Below are positions 1 through 8,276 of a stretch of DNA of 64,000 bases, in pieces. The translations under genes and the position numbers were made by a program. Position 1 is the stretch's first letter, and every line of letters begins with the position of its first letter. Where the stretch lies: positions 62,001 through 126,000 of the forward strand of contig JAFQIY010000016.1 in assembly GCA_017415165.1 (NCBI GenBank), in the 5' to 3' direction. The notes below the pieces were generated by a model. It worked only from the letters and a program-made list of their open reading frames with translations. It was not told the DNA's origin and ran no database searches. Source of the DNA: Oscillospiraceae bacterium (GTDB lineage: Bacteria; Bacillota; Clostridia; Oscillospirales; Ruminococcaceae).

Positions 1-150
1 GGTTATGTTACAATGGTTACCGTTGGCAATGAAATGTATAAACAGGTTATTTGGCCTGACTTTACAAAGTTTCCTATTGGTATGGCTGTTGCTATTGCGG
101 GAATGGCGATTGGTATTGCTGTAAAAAACAAGAACAGGGAAAATGTGTAA
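1..150 (+). CDS. C-terminal end of a membrane protein (partial)
   Basis: An open frame enters from the left edge and ends at a TAA at 148-150. The 49 visible residues contain one hydrophobic segment (FPIGMAVAIAGMAIGIAV) followed by a short basic tail ending KNKNRENV, which is typical of the last transmembrane helix and cytoplasmic tail of an inner-membrane protein. The family cannot be named from this fragment. A promoter for the next transcription unit starts nine bases after the stop, so the gene ends its own unit here. Confidence 0.6.
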   Translation, partial: GYVTMVTVGNEMYKQVIWPDFTKFPIGMAVAIAGMAIGIAVKNKNRENV

Positions 151-158
151 ATCTTATA

Positions 159-187
159 TTGACAAATATATGCAGATATGTTAAAAT
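159..187 (+). promoter_or_regulatory. Promoter of the GNAT leader transcript
   Basis: TTGACA at 159-164, a 17-base spacer and TAAAAT at 182-187 form a near-consensus sigma-A promoter. The expected start is near 194, so the transcript would carry about 170 untranslated bases before the acetyltransferase gene at 368. Confidence 0.75.
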
Positions 188-190
188 CAA

Positions 191-367
191 AGCGTGGATT
201 GAAATTCTTTCCACGCTTAAATTTATTAACAAGGAGATTTTTGTTTGAAAAATTACACCAATAAGGCGATAGTGCTGTAACCGGGAGGTTACTCACAAAG
301 CAACTTCCTGGAACTTCGGATATTTTATTATTTGAACTATTTTGAAATTTTCAGGAGGAAACTACTA
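191..367 (+). promoter_or_regulatory. Structured leader with a possible 11-codon leader ORF
   Basis: The leader opens with an 8-bp stem (191-198 with 210-217). A good ribosome binding site AAGGAGA at 231-237 precedes a TTG at 245 that begins an 11-residue frame ending at a TAA at 278-280. That stop lies inside a perfect hairpin GTAACC-GGGA-GGTTAC (277-292). The right part of this hairpin (281-290, CCGGGAGGTT) could instead pair with AACTTCCTGG downstream, ten pairs with two G-U wobbles. The two folds exclude each other. This layout resembles leader-peptide attenuation, but function is inferred only. It could also be the remnant of a decayed gene. Confidence 0.45.
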
Positions 368-1021
368 ATGAACAACAATTTTATTATCCGCAGCGAAACA
401 CCTGACGACTACCGTGCAGTTGAAAATCTTACCCGTGAAGCTTTCTGGAACGTTTACAAGGAGGGCGCTGACGAGCATTATTTCGTGCACGTTATGAGAA
501 GCCACGAGGACTTCATTCCTGAGCTTGCTTTCGTTATCGAAAAGGACGGGCAGATTATCGGAAATGTTATGTACACCAAAGCTAAGCTTATTGATGAAAA
601 GGGCGAGGAAAAGGTAATTCTTTCTTTTGGTCCTTTGTGTGTACACCCTGATTTTCAGCGTAATCACTACGGCAGGACGCTTCTTGAACACAGCTTTGAA
701 AAAGCCAAGGAATTGGGCTACGATGTTATCGCTATTTTCGGCAATCCTGCAAACTATGTGGGATGTGGCTTCAGAAGCTGCAGAAGATACAACGTGTGTC
801 TTGACGGGGATTACTTTCCAACTCCTTTGCTTGTGAATGAGCTTAAAGAGGGTGCGCTGGACGGCAGAAGATGGTACTACCACGAAAGCTCTGCAAGTGC
901 TCCTTGCGGTGATGCTGAGGCTGTTGAGAAATTTGACTCTGCCTTCCCGCCTAAGAAAAAGGAATGGAAGCCGAGTCAGGAAGAATTCTACATTTACAGT
1001 CATTCGTCGGTTAACAGCTAA
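368..1021 (+). CDS. GNAT family N-acetyltransferase (YhbS-like)
   Basis: Encodes 217 residues with the acyl-CoA N-acyltransferase fold. The core beta strands read VILSFGPLCVHPDFQ, followed by the acetyl-CoA binding turn RNHYGRTLLEHSF and then GYDVIAIFGNPANYVGCGF, the pattern of predicted acetyltransferases of the YhbS group. Substrate is unknown. An upstream in-frame ATG at 332 exists, but AGGAGGAA sits eight bases before the ATG at 368, so that start is chosen. The gene lies alone behind a long structured leader and ends at a strong terminator shared with the convergent araC-type gene. Confidence 0.8.
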   Translation: MNNNFIIRSETPDDYRAVENLTREAFWNVYKEGADEHYFVHVMRSHEDFIPELAFVIEKDGQIIGNVMYTKAKLIDEKGEEKVILSFGPLCVHPDFQRNHYGRTLLEHSFEKAKELGYDVIAIFGNPANYVGCGFRSCRRYNVCLDGDYFPTPLLVNELKEGALDGRRWYYHESSASAPCGDAEAVEKFDSAFPPKKKEWKPSQEEFYIYSHSSVNS

Positions 1022-1027
1022 AAACGA

Positions 1028-1057
1028 ACAGACCTTGGATTTTACTCCAAGGTCTGT
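1028..1057. terminator. Bidirectional terminator
   Basis: A 12-bp perfect stem (1028-1039 with 1046-1057), a 6-base loop and a T run lie between the convergent GNAT and AraC genes, and can serve both strands. Confidence 0.85.
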
Positions 1058-1066
1058 TTTTCGTTA

Positions 1067-1888
1067 TCACGCCTTTTCAACAGGCACCCATATTGCACCT
1101 TCAGTCGGTGAGATGTAAAACTCAAGATTGTAGTTGCCGCTGAGCTTGTATTCCTTGCAGTTGGGAATCCACTCGCTCCATATCTGAGTATTCACGTCCT
1201 GCAAAGCTTTCGGACATTCACCGTGGTACGGGAAAACTGCCCACGTTCCTGCGGGGATGACTCTTGTTGTGCAGCCCTCAGGAATATCGTTCCAAGGAAA
1301 ATACAGGTCTGCGATGAGGTAATCAAAGCTCTTTCCGTCGCTGTCAAGGCAGGCGCCGAACATTCCCTTTATGATTTCGCCTCCGCCTGTCTGATAATGC
1401 TCAGCCCAGAATTTCGGGATTTCTGTGTAAGAAGTTTCGGTATTGAACAGCTTTGATTTGCCCATAATTGTAAATGCTTCTTTTTCAACGATTTTGTATT
1501 CCATAGTAGTACCGCCCTCCAACGTAAGCTTTATTCGTAATGGTGCAAAAGCTTTCAGCTCCGCACCTTTTTCCTTTGCAGCCGAGGGAGAAATGCCGTG
1601 GAATTTTGTGAATGCACGGGTAAAGCTGTCGGGTGAGTCGTAACCGTATTTCAACGCAACGTCGATAACCTTTGCACCGTCTGCGGAAAGCTCCTGCGCC
1701 GCAAGGGTCAGTCTGCGGTTACGGATGTACTCTCCAACCGTGAAACCGCACAGACAACTGAAAATCTTCTGAAAATAGAATGCCGAAACGTACGCTTTCG
1801 ACGCTATATCCTCGATTTCCAGTTCTTCTGTAAGGTTATCCTCGATATACTGTATCGCACTCTGTATGCCTTCTGCCCAACCGTTCAT
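1067..1888 (-). CDS. AraC family regulator with GyrI-like effector domain
   Basis: A 273-residue transcription factor. Residues 1-110 are the paired helix-turn-helix AraC DNA-binding module (IEDIASKAYVSAFYFQKIF and the second motif IDVALKYGYDSPDSFTRAF followed by HGISPSAAK). From about residue 130 a GyrI-like/SOUL-type small-molecule binding domain begins (MEYKIVEKEAFTIMGKS) and runs to the C-terminus with PTEGAIWVPV. AraC-GyrI fusions commonly sense drugs or other small hydrophobic molecules, but the ligand here is unknown. GGAG-type ribosome binding sites precede the ATG. It could control the neighbouring acetyltransferase, which is only inferred from position. Confidence 0.88.
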   Translation of the reverse strand: MNGWAEGIQSAIQYIEDNLTEELEIEDIASKAYVSAFYFQKIFSCLCGFTVGEYIRNRRLTLAAQELSADGAKVIDVALKYGYDSPDSFTRAFTKFHGISPSAAKEKGAELKAFAPLRIKLTLEGGTTMEYKIVEKEAFTIMGKSKLFNTETSYTEIPKFWAEHYQTGGGEIIKGMFGACLDSDGKSFDYLIADLYFPWNDIPEGCTTRVIPAGTWAVFPYHGECPKALQDVNTQIWSEWIPNCKEYKLSGNYNLEFYISPTEGAIWVPVEKA

Positions 1889-1977
1889 TTCTCCTACTTC
1901 CTTTCTCCTTGACTGTATCTTTATTATACAGGCTTACACGGATTATTGCCCGACTTTTTGTGTTTCACTTTGCAGGG

Positions 1978-3042
1978 TTATGCAAACAAGCCTTTCAGCG
2001 TGTTGTCCTCAAATGCAGCTAAATCATAAGCGGCATCAAGCATAGCTTCGAGATTTTCCTCGCTGTACTCGATTTCCTTGGAATAATTCTTTGCAAGCTG
2101 TGCACAGTCCTCGTGGGTAAGCGTACCGCTTTCAATCCATTTGCAAAGGTACATATAGCCGATTACCGCAACGCTTGACGCCATAAGCTTTACACGGGAA
2201 ACTATTTCCCCGTCAAACGTGCCTTTCATAAAATACCGCCAGATAAAGTACACGGCGATGTTGCGGAGATATTGCTTCACAACTGGGTTGTTTTGCAGGA
2301 ATTGCTCTTTTTTATTGCAGGCTGTATCATACATTTCAGTTATTTTTTCAAGGTATGGAAGCCAGCTTTCGTCAATCGGTTCAAGTGTTGCCATAAAAGC
2401 AAGAATATCGGTGAAGCGGTGTCCGTCATATTCCGCAGAAGAAATAATTTCAGGGATATCGTATATACTATTGTCGATATTGTTCTGCACAAGTGTTGCA
2501 TAACTGATTATGTCCCTGATTTTTGTTTTCAGAGGCAAGCTGTCACACATCAGATATGCAAGAATTTTCTCACGCACTCCCAAAAGACAAGTATGCAAAG
2601 GTGTTTCCTCAAAGTCGTTTTCCTCATTGGGAATTTCCGTTTCGTATGCAGCAGACGGGTTATCTGCAGAAATGATTATTCTTGCCGCTTCCTCACAGCA
2701 CAGACCAATTCCGCCCTCTTTTATGCTTCCGAACCACTCATAATATCGCGGGTGTTCGGTGCAGATATTGCAAAGCTTATCCTCGCCGAGAGTAAGAATT
2801 ATTTCGCAGAGGTTGCGGTCGTTGAGAAACGGGCAACGCTCGTTTTCGCCTAAGATAAAGCTTTTCGGGTCAGTATCGGAAATGTTGTTGCGAAGCTTCG
2901 TGCCGAAATCATCGGTCACGCTATTGTAATAATCGGCGGTATCGCTGTCTATATCAATTTCCCAGCCGATACAGCAGTTGTCGCTGCACTTATCGGCGGT
3001 ACAGGTAAAATTCTTGTAATACTCGGGCATTCTCAGAATCAT
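1978..3042 (-). CDS. FliB-like lysine N-methylase family protein
   Basis: A 354-residue protein of the family annotated as flagellin lysine-N-methylase. The N-terminus MPEYYKNFTCTADKCSDNCC and the further cysteine groups CPFLNDRNLC, CNICTEHPRYYEWFG and LCCEE are the signature, and the clustered cysteines suggest a bound metal or iron-sulfur centre. The start at 3042 is chosen over 3102 because AGGAG lies just upstream and because a promoter (3071-3099) lies within the longer frame. No flagellin or flagellar gene is in the window. Homologues are common in Clostridia with or without flagella, so the substrate is open. Confidence 0.75.
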   Translation of the reverse strand: MILRMPEYYKNFTCTADKCSDNCCIGWEIDIDSDTADYYNSVTDDFGTKLRNNISDTDPKSFILGENERCPFLNDRNLCEIILTLGEDKLCNICTEHPRYYEWFGSIKEGGIGLCCEEAARIIISADNPSAAYETEIPNEENDFEETPLHTCLLGVREKILAYLMCDSLPLKTKIRDIISYATLVQNNIDNSIYDIPEIISSAEYDGHRFTDILAFMATLEPIDESWLPYLEKITEMYDTACNKKEQFLQNNPVVKQYLRNIAVYFIWRYFMKGTFDGEIVSRVKLMASSVAVIGYMYLCKWIESGTLTHEDCAQLAKNYSKEIEYSEENLEAMLDAAYDLAAFEDNTLKGLFA

Positions 3043-3070
3043 ATTTGTACTCCTGAAACATTTTTTTATC

Positions 3071-3099
3071 ATTATAGCACAATATTTTTCCTCTTTCAA
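3071..3099 (-). promoter_or_regulatory. Promoter of the FliB-like gene
   Basis: On the minus strand, TTGAAA (3094-3099), a 17-base spacer and TATAAT (3071-3076). Transcription would begin shortly before the ribosome binding site of the ATG at 3042, supporting that start. Confidence 0.7.
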
Positions 3100-3161
3100 C
3101 ATACGCTATATTATATGTAGTAAAAATTTTTGCTCCGTCACGAAATTTTCGGCATTTCATC

Positions 3162-3190
3162 TTGCATTTTGTACTGATTTGTGCTATTAT
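3162..3190 (+). promoter_or_regulatory. Promoter of carB
   Basis: TTGCAT (3162-3167), a 17-base spacer and TATTAT (3185-3190). The following leader of about 70 bases contains a small hairpin (3238-3253, 6-bp stem with one G-U, TTAT loop) immediately before the ribosome binding site. No pyrimidine (PyrR-type) binding site was recognised. Confidence 0.6.
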
Positions 3191-3267
3191 AGTAGTCGAG
3201 AAAAAATGCTGTTTTTTATAACAGTAAATTCAATTACGCATCTTATGGTGCGAGTAGGGAGAAAAGT

Positions 3268-6200
3268 ATGCCAAAGAAACAAGATATCAACAAGATTATG
3301 ATTATCGGCTCAGGTCCTATCATTATCGGTCAGGCCTGCGAATTCGACTATTCGGGCACTCAGGCGTGCAAGGCGCTCAGAAACCTCGGATACGAAATCG
3401 TGCTGGTAAATTCAAACCCTGCTACAATTATGACAGACCCTGATGTTGCTGACATCACTTACATTGAGCCACTCAATGTTGAACGTCTGACACAGATTAT
3501 CGAAAAAGAACGTCCTGACGCTCTTCTTCCTAACCTTGGCGGTCAGTCAGGTCTTAACCTTTGCTCCGAGCTTGCTGAGGCAGGCGTACTTGAAAAGTAC
3601 AACGTTCAGGTTATCGGCGTTCAGGTTGACGCTATCGAGCGTGGTGAGGACCGTATCGAATTCAAGAACACTATGGACAAGCTTGGCATTGAAATGGCAC
3701 GAAGCGAGGTTGCTTACTCCGTTGACGAGGCTGTTGCAATCGCTGAAAAGCTGAAATACCCTGTTGTACTCCGTCCTGCTTACACAATGGGCGGCGCAGG
3801 CGGCGGTATGGTTTACAACGTCGACGAGCTTAAAGTTGTTTGTGCAAGAGGTCTTCAGGCGAGCCTTGTCGGTCAGGTGCTTGTTGAGGAATGTATTGCA
3901 GGCTGGGAAGAGCTTGAACTCGAAGTTGTCCGTGACGCTGCAAACAACAAAATCACAGTTTGCTTCATTGAAAACATTGACCCTATCGGTGTTCACACAG
4001 GTGACTCCTTCTGTTCCGCACCTATGCTCACAATTTCTGAGGACGTTCAGAAGAAGCTTCAGGAGCAGTCCTACAAGATTATTGAAGCTATTGAGGTTAT
4101 CGGCGGCTGTAACTGTCAGTTCGCTCACGACCCTGTAAGCGGCAGAATTGTTGTTATCGAAATAAATCCACGTACTTCCCGTTCCTCTGCACTTGCTTCA
4201 AAGGCAACAGGCTTCCCTATCGCACTTGTTTCCGCTATGCTTGCCTGCGGTCTTACACTTGATGAAATTCCTTGCGGCAAGTACGGCACACTTGACAAGT
4301 ACGTTCCTGACGGAGATTACGTTGTTATCAAGTTTGCTCGCTGGGCATTCGAAAAGTTCAAGGGCGCTGAGGACAAGCTTGGCACACAGATGCGTGCTGT
4401 TGGTGAGGTAATGTCCATCGGCAAGACCTACAAGGAAGCTTTCCAGAAGGCTATCAGAAGCCTTGAAACAGGCCGCTACGGTCTTGGCTTTGCTAAGAAT
4501 TTCAACTCAATGTCTAAGGATGAGCTTCTCAAGCAGCTTCGCTTCCCATCCAGCGAAAGACAGTTTATTATATATGAGGCACTTCGCAAGGGTGCTACAG
4601 TTGAAGAAATTTACCAGCTTACCAAAATCAAGCACTGGTTCCTTGAACAGATGCTGGAAATCGTTCAGGAGGAAGAAGCTCTCATCGCACAGAAGGGTGC
4701 TGTTCCTGCTAAGGATGTTCTCAAGCAGGCTAAGCTTGACGGCTTCAGCGACAGATATCTCAGCCAGCTTCTTGCTGTTCCTGAGGATGATATCAGAAAC
4801 GCACGCTACGAATACGGTATTCGTGAAGCCTGGGAAGGCGTACACGTCAGCGGTACTGAAAATGCTGCATACTACTACTCCACATATCACCTTGACGAGG
4901 ACAAGAGCCCTGTAAACACAGACAAGCCTAAGATTATGATTTTGGGCGGCGGTCCTAACCGTATCGGTCAGGGTATCGAATTCGACTACTGCTGTGTTCA
5001 CGCTGCACTCGCTCTTAAAAAGCTTGGCTTTGAGTCCATTATTGTAAACTGCAACCCTGAAACAGTTTCCACTGACTACGATACATCCGACAAGCTTTAC
5101 TTTGAACCGCTTACACTTGAAGATGTTCTCAGTATCCACGACAAGGAAAAGCCAATCGGTGTAATTGCTCAGTTCGGCGGTCAGACTCCGCTTAACCTTG
5201 CGGCTGACCTCAAGAAGAACGGCGTAAACATTCTCGGTACAACACCTGAGACAATCGACCTTGCTGAGGATCGTGACCACTTCCGTGCTATGATGGACAA
5301 GCTTGGTATTCCGATGCCTGAGGCTGGTATGGCTGTAAATGTTGACGAGGCACTTGAAATTGCCAACCGTATCGGCTACCCAGTAATGGTTCGTCCTTCC
5401 TACGTTCTCGGCGGACGCGGTATGGAAATCGTACACGACGACGAGATGATGAAGGTTTATATGTCTGCGGCTGTTGGTGTTACACCTGACAGACCTATCC
5501 TTATCGACCGTTTCCTCAACCACGCTACAGAGTGTGAGGCTGACGCAATTTCTGACGGCACAAACTGCTTTGTTCCTGCTGTTATGGAGCACATCGAGCT
5601 TGCAGGTGTTCACTCAGGTGACTCCGCTTGTATTCTCCCATCTATGAACCTCTCCCCTAAGATGATTGAAACAATCAAGGATTACACAAGAAAGATTGCT
5701 ATTGAAATGAACGTTTGCGGTCTTATGAATATGCAGTACGCTATCGAAGGCGACACTGTTTACGTTCTTGAAGCAAATCCAAGAGCATCAAGAACTGTTC
5801 CGCTTGTTTCCAAGGTTTGCAGCATCAATATGGTTAAGATTGCTACTGAAATTATGGTTTCTCAGTTCACAGGCAATCCTTCTCCTGTTGCTGACCTCCG
5901 TGACCGTGAAATCAAGCACTATGGCGTAAAGGAAGCTGTATTCCCATTCAATATGTTCCAGGAGGTTGACCCTGTTCTCGGTCCTGAAATGCGTTCCACA
6001 GGTGAAGTTCTCGGTCTTTCCGAGTCCTTTGGTGAGGCTTACTACAAGGCTCAGGAGGCTACTCAGGTGCACCTTCCATTTGAGGGAACTGTTCTCCTCA
6101 GCGTATGTGACCGTGACAAGCCTGAGCTTATCGAGATTGCTAAGGCATTCAACGAGCTTGGCTTCAACATCATTGCAACAGGCAAGAGCTATCAGATGAT

Positions 6201-6489
6201 TGTTGATGCAGGTATTCCTGCTAAGCACATCTTCAAGATGTACGAGGGCAGACCTAATATTGCTGACGAAATCGCAAACGGCGAAATTCAGCTTATCATC
6301 AACACTCCTGCCGGTAAGGACAGCGTTACGGATGACAGCTACATCCGTAAGTCTGCTATCAAGCACAGAATTCCTTACATCACAACAATGGCTGCTGCAA
6401 AGGCAAGTGCAGAGGGTATCCGCTTTATGAAGGGCATCGAAAACAAGTTTGTCAAGTCCCTCCAGGCTTACCACGCTGATATTAAGTAA
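3268..6489 (+). CDS. carB: Carbamoyl-phosphate synthase large subunit
   Basis: 1073 residues, the full family length. CarB makes carbamoyl phosphate from ammonia, bicarbonate and two ATP for arginine and pyrimidine synthesis, with ammonia supplied by the small subunit CarA. The protein shows the internal duplication: the N-terminal half starts MIIGSGPIIIGQACEFDYSG and has an ATP-grasp domain with RPAYTMGGAGGG and EINPRTSRSSALASKATG. The C-terminal half repeats this as MILGGGPNRIGQGIEFDY, RPSYVLGGRGM and EANPRASRTVP. The last 140 residues form the MGS-like allosteric domain. GGGAG lies before the ATG. carA is not adjacent, so the gene is a single-cistron unit with its own promoter and terminator. 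Confidence 0.98.
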   Translation: MPKKQDINKIMIIGSGPIIIGQACEFDYSGTQACKALRNLGYEIVLVNSNPATIMTDPDVADITYIEPLNVERLTQIIEKERPDALLPNLGGQSGLNLCSELAEAGVLEKYNVQVIGVQVDAIERGEDRIEFKNTMDKLGIEMARSEVAYSVDEAVAIAEKLKYPVVLRPAYTMGGAGGGMVYNVDELKVVCARGLQASLVGQVLVEECIAGWEELELEVVRDAANNKITVCFIENIDPIGVHTGDSFCSAPMLTISEDVQKKLQEQSYKIIEAIEVIGGCNCQFAHDPVSGRIVVIEINPRTSRSSALASKATGFPIALVSAMLACGLTLDEIPCGKYGTLDKYVPDGDYVVIKFARWAFEKFKGAEDKLGTQMRAVGEVMSIGKTYKEAFQKAIRSLETGRYGLGFAKNFNSMSKDELLKQLRFPSSERQFIIYEALRKGATVEEIYQLTKIKHWFLEQMLEIVQEEEALIAQKGAVPAKDVLKQAKLDGFSDRYLSQLLAVPEDDIRNARYEYGIREAWEGVHVSGTENAAYYYSTYHLDEDKSPVNTDKPKIMILGGGPNRIGQGIEFDYCCVHAALALKKLGFESIIVNCNPETVSTDYDTSDKLYFEPLTLEDVLSIHDKEKPIGVIAQFGGQTPLNLAADLKKNGVNILGTTPETIDLAEDRDHFRAMMDKLGIPMPEAGMAVNVDEALEIANRIGYPVMVRPSYVLGGRGMEIVHDDEMMKVYMSAAVGVTPDRPILIDRFLNHATECEADAISDGTNCFVPAVMEHIELAGVHSGDSACILPSMNLSPKMIETIKDYTRKIAIEMNVCGLMNMQYAIEGDTVYVLEANPRASRTVPLVSKVCSINMVKIATEIMVSQFTGNPSPVADLRDREIKHYGVKEAVFPFNMFQEVDPVLGPEMRSTGEVLGLSESFGEAYYKAQEATQVHLPFEGTVLLSVCDRDKPELIEIAKAFNELGFNIIATGKSYQMIVDAGIPAKHIFKMYEGRPNIADEIANGEIQLIINTPAGKDSVTDDSYIRKSAIKHRIPYITTMAAAKASAEGIRFMKGIENKFVKSLQAYHADIK

Positions 6490-6492
6490 TGT

Positions 6493-6529
6493 AAAACAGG
6501 TTACCGTCAGATGATGGTAACCTGTTTTT
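6493..6529 (+). terminator. carB terminator
   Basis: A perfect stem of about 13 bp (6493-6505 with 6516-6528), a 10-base loop and a T tract directly after the carB stop codon. Confidence 0.9.
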
Positions 6530-6536
6530 ATACAGA

Positions 6537-6566
6537 AAAGCTGCTCTCCAAAAGGAAAGCAGCTTT
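6537..6566 (-). terminator. Terminator of the asparagine synthase-like gene
   Basis: A 13-bp stem with one mismatch (6537-6549 with 6554-6566) and a four-base loop. On the minus strand it is followed by TTTTCTG, just after the stop codon at 6570. Confidence 0.8.
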
Positions 6567-6569
6567 ATT

Positions 6570-8108
6570 TTATCTCTTTACAAAATACTCCTCATACCAT
6601 ACAAGGAATGTGTAGATAGTCCAGATTTTGCGCCAGTTGTCGGAGTTGCCGCCGATATAGTCCTGCCAGATTGCGTCAACCTCGTCAAGATTGAAGAACT
6701 TGCCAGCCATTTCGCTTGCCAGCTTCTTCTGCACGTCCTGATTGTAACGCTCATCTGCGAGCCACATTCTGATTGGCACGATGAAGCCAAGCTTCTTGCG
6801 GAATGCGATTTCATCGGGAATAACATTTGAAGCGGCTGTACGGAAAGCAACCTTGTTCTGCTCATCGTTTACCTTGAAGCGTGACGGCATTCTTGAAGCA
6901 ATATCAAAAATTCGTCTGTCTGTCAGCGGCATTCTCACCTCAAGACCTGCGGCGGTACTCATTTTGTCAACATTGAGATAGATGTCGCCTTCAAGCCACA
7001 CCTGAATGTCAATGTCGGACATTTTTGACAGCGGGTCAAGTCCCTCATTTTCCTCGTAGATATGCTTAACAAGGTTGATAGGGAGAATGTCCTCGTTGTA
7101 ATGCCTGAGAATACGCTTCTTTTCGTCCTCTTTCATAATGTTGGTGTTGCCCACATAGAAAGTCTTTAAGTTTTCGCCGTAACGTTCAGCGTTGCGGTAC
7201 ATATTGTAGCCGCCGAAAAATTCGTCAGCACCCTCGCCTGAGTAGCAAATCGGTGTATGCTCAGCTGTTGCCTTGCAGCCAAGAGCAAAGGCAATTGCAG
7301 AAGCGTCGCCAAGTGGCTGCTCCATATTGTACATTACATATGGCACGATATCGAAATAAGCTTCCGGAGTTACAAGACAGCGATTGAACTTCCTGCCGAG
7401 AATATCAGCGGTCTGCTTTGCAAGTCCCGACTCGTCAAAACGCTCGTCATCATAGCCGCAGGAGTTGCACGCTTCAACGTCTGTCATTGCCAGCACATAG
7501 GACGAGTCAACGCCGCCTGAGAGGAACGACTCGGCTGTTTCATCAGCTGTCTTGACTTCAGGTACAATCGCCTTGAATGTAGAGTGGATTTCCTCTGCCC
7601 AGTCTTCAAGGGACTTGCTTTCGTCAGGTTTGAATGTAGGCTTCCAATAGCGAGTTATCTCCATTTTACCGTTTTTCCACACAAGATAGTGACCCGGCAT
7701 AAGCTTCTTTACACCCTTGAAGAAGGTGTCCTCGCCTGCAACATAGGTAAGGCTCATATAAATCTGCAGAAGCTCCTCGTTAAGCTCCTTGACAAAGCCT
7801 TCCTGCTCCATAATACTGCGGATTGTTGTGCCGCAGAGAAGCTTGCCGTCAGCTGTTACATAGTAATAGAATGTCTTTGTACCAAAGTGGTCACGCAGAC
7901 AGAAAAGCTGCTGATTTTCCTCGTCCCAGAGTGCAAAAGCAAACATACCGTGCATATGCTCCGCCATATCGAAGCCCCACTTTTTGTATGCTTTTTTCAG
8001 AATTTCTGCTTCACGCTCCTGACGTGAGAGCTGCTCCGAAATTTCAAGCTCAGCGCAGAGCGCCTGCCAGTTTCTTATATGTCCTCTGTAATCTTTAATT
8101 TCAATCAT
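6570..8108 (-). CDS. Asparagine synthase family protein with truncated glutaminase domain
   Basis: 512 residues related to AsnB. The C-terminal ATP-dependent asparagine synthase domain is intact, with the PP-loop SGGVDSS (about 197-203) and YSGEGADEFFGGY. The N-terminal class II glutamine amidotransferase domain is incomplete: the protein begins MIEIKDYRGHIRNW, which aligns with the middle of the usual domain, and about 65-70 residues including the catalytic N-terminal cysteine are absent. An in-frame TGA lies a few codons upstream of the ATG, and a ribosome binding site (GAGGT) precedes it, so the short form seems real. It may use free ammonia or another amino donor. Nearby asnA and asnS give an asparagine context. 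Confidence 0.85.
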   Translation of the reverse strand: MIEIKDYRGHIRNWQALCAELEISEQLSRQEREAEILKKAYKKWGFDMAEHMHGMFAFALWDEENQQLFCLRDHFGTKTFYYYVTADGKLLCGTTIRSIMEQEGFVKELNEELLQIYMSLTYVAGEDTFFKGVKKLMPGHYLVWKNGKMEITRYWKPTFKPDESKSLEDWAEEIHSTFKAIVPEVKTADETAESFLSGGVDSSYVLAMTDVEACNSCGYDDERFDESGLAKQTADILGRKFNRCLVTPEAYFDIVPYVMYNMEQPLGDASAIAFALGCKATAEHTPICYSGEGADEFFGGYNMYRNAERYGENLKTFYVGNTNIMKEDEKKRILRHYNEDILPINLVKHIYEENEGLDPLSKMSDIDIQVWLEGDIYLNVDKMSTAAGLEVRMPLTDRRIFDIASRMPSRFKVNDEQNKVAFRTAASNVIPDEIAFRKKLGFIVPIRMWLADERYNQDVQKKLASEMAGKFFNLDEVDAIWQDYIGGNSDNWRKIWTIYTFLVWYEEYFVKR

Positions 8109-8143
8109 CAGGGTTACCTCATCTCAAAAAACTCTATAAAAAA

Positions 8144-8172
8144 ATAATACCACAAATTAGTATATTAGTCAA
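8144..8172 (-). promoter_or_regulatory. Promoter of the asparagine synthase-like gene
   Basis: Minus-strand TTGACT (8167-8172), a 17-base spacer and TATTAT (8144-8149), about 36 bases before the start codon. Its position rules out a longer upstream coding region for the truncated synthase. Confidence 0.7.
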
Positions 8173-8219
8173 TTGGAAAAATTATTCCCGTGAAATTTCA
8201 GTTTATTAAACTTGCAATA

Positions 8220-8248
8220 TTGACATATCCGTGCTAAAATTGTATAAG
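8220..8248 (+). promoter_or_regulatory. Promoter of the MaoC-like gene
   Basis: TTGACA (8220-8225), a 17-base spacer and TATAAG (8243-8248), followed by AAAGGAG and the ATG at 8277. Confidence 0.75.
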
Positions 8249-8276
8249 ATAAATAAAACGGCAAAGGAGAATAAAA

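Noticed and set aside
191-217. Hairpin first read as a terminator of the left-edge membrane gene
   Set aside because: It is not followed by a good T tract, and a near-consensus promoter (159-187) lies before it, so it is more likely the 5' stem of the next transcript. It could have a minor terminating role.
36-331. Longer GNAT protein starting at ATG 332 or fused to the upstream short frame
   Set aside because: Family alignment and the AGGAGGAA site support the ATG at 368, and an in-frame stop separates it from the 11-codon frame.
3238-3253. Hairpin before carB considered as a pyrimidine riboregulator
   Set aside because: It lacks the PyrR-binding consensus and is only a 6-bp stem; mentioned as a leader hairpin without function.
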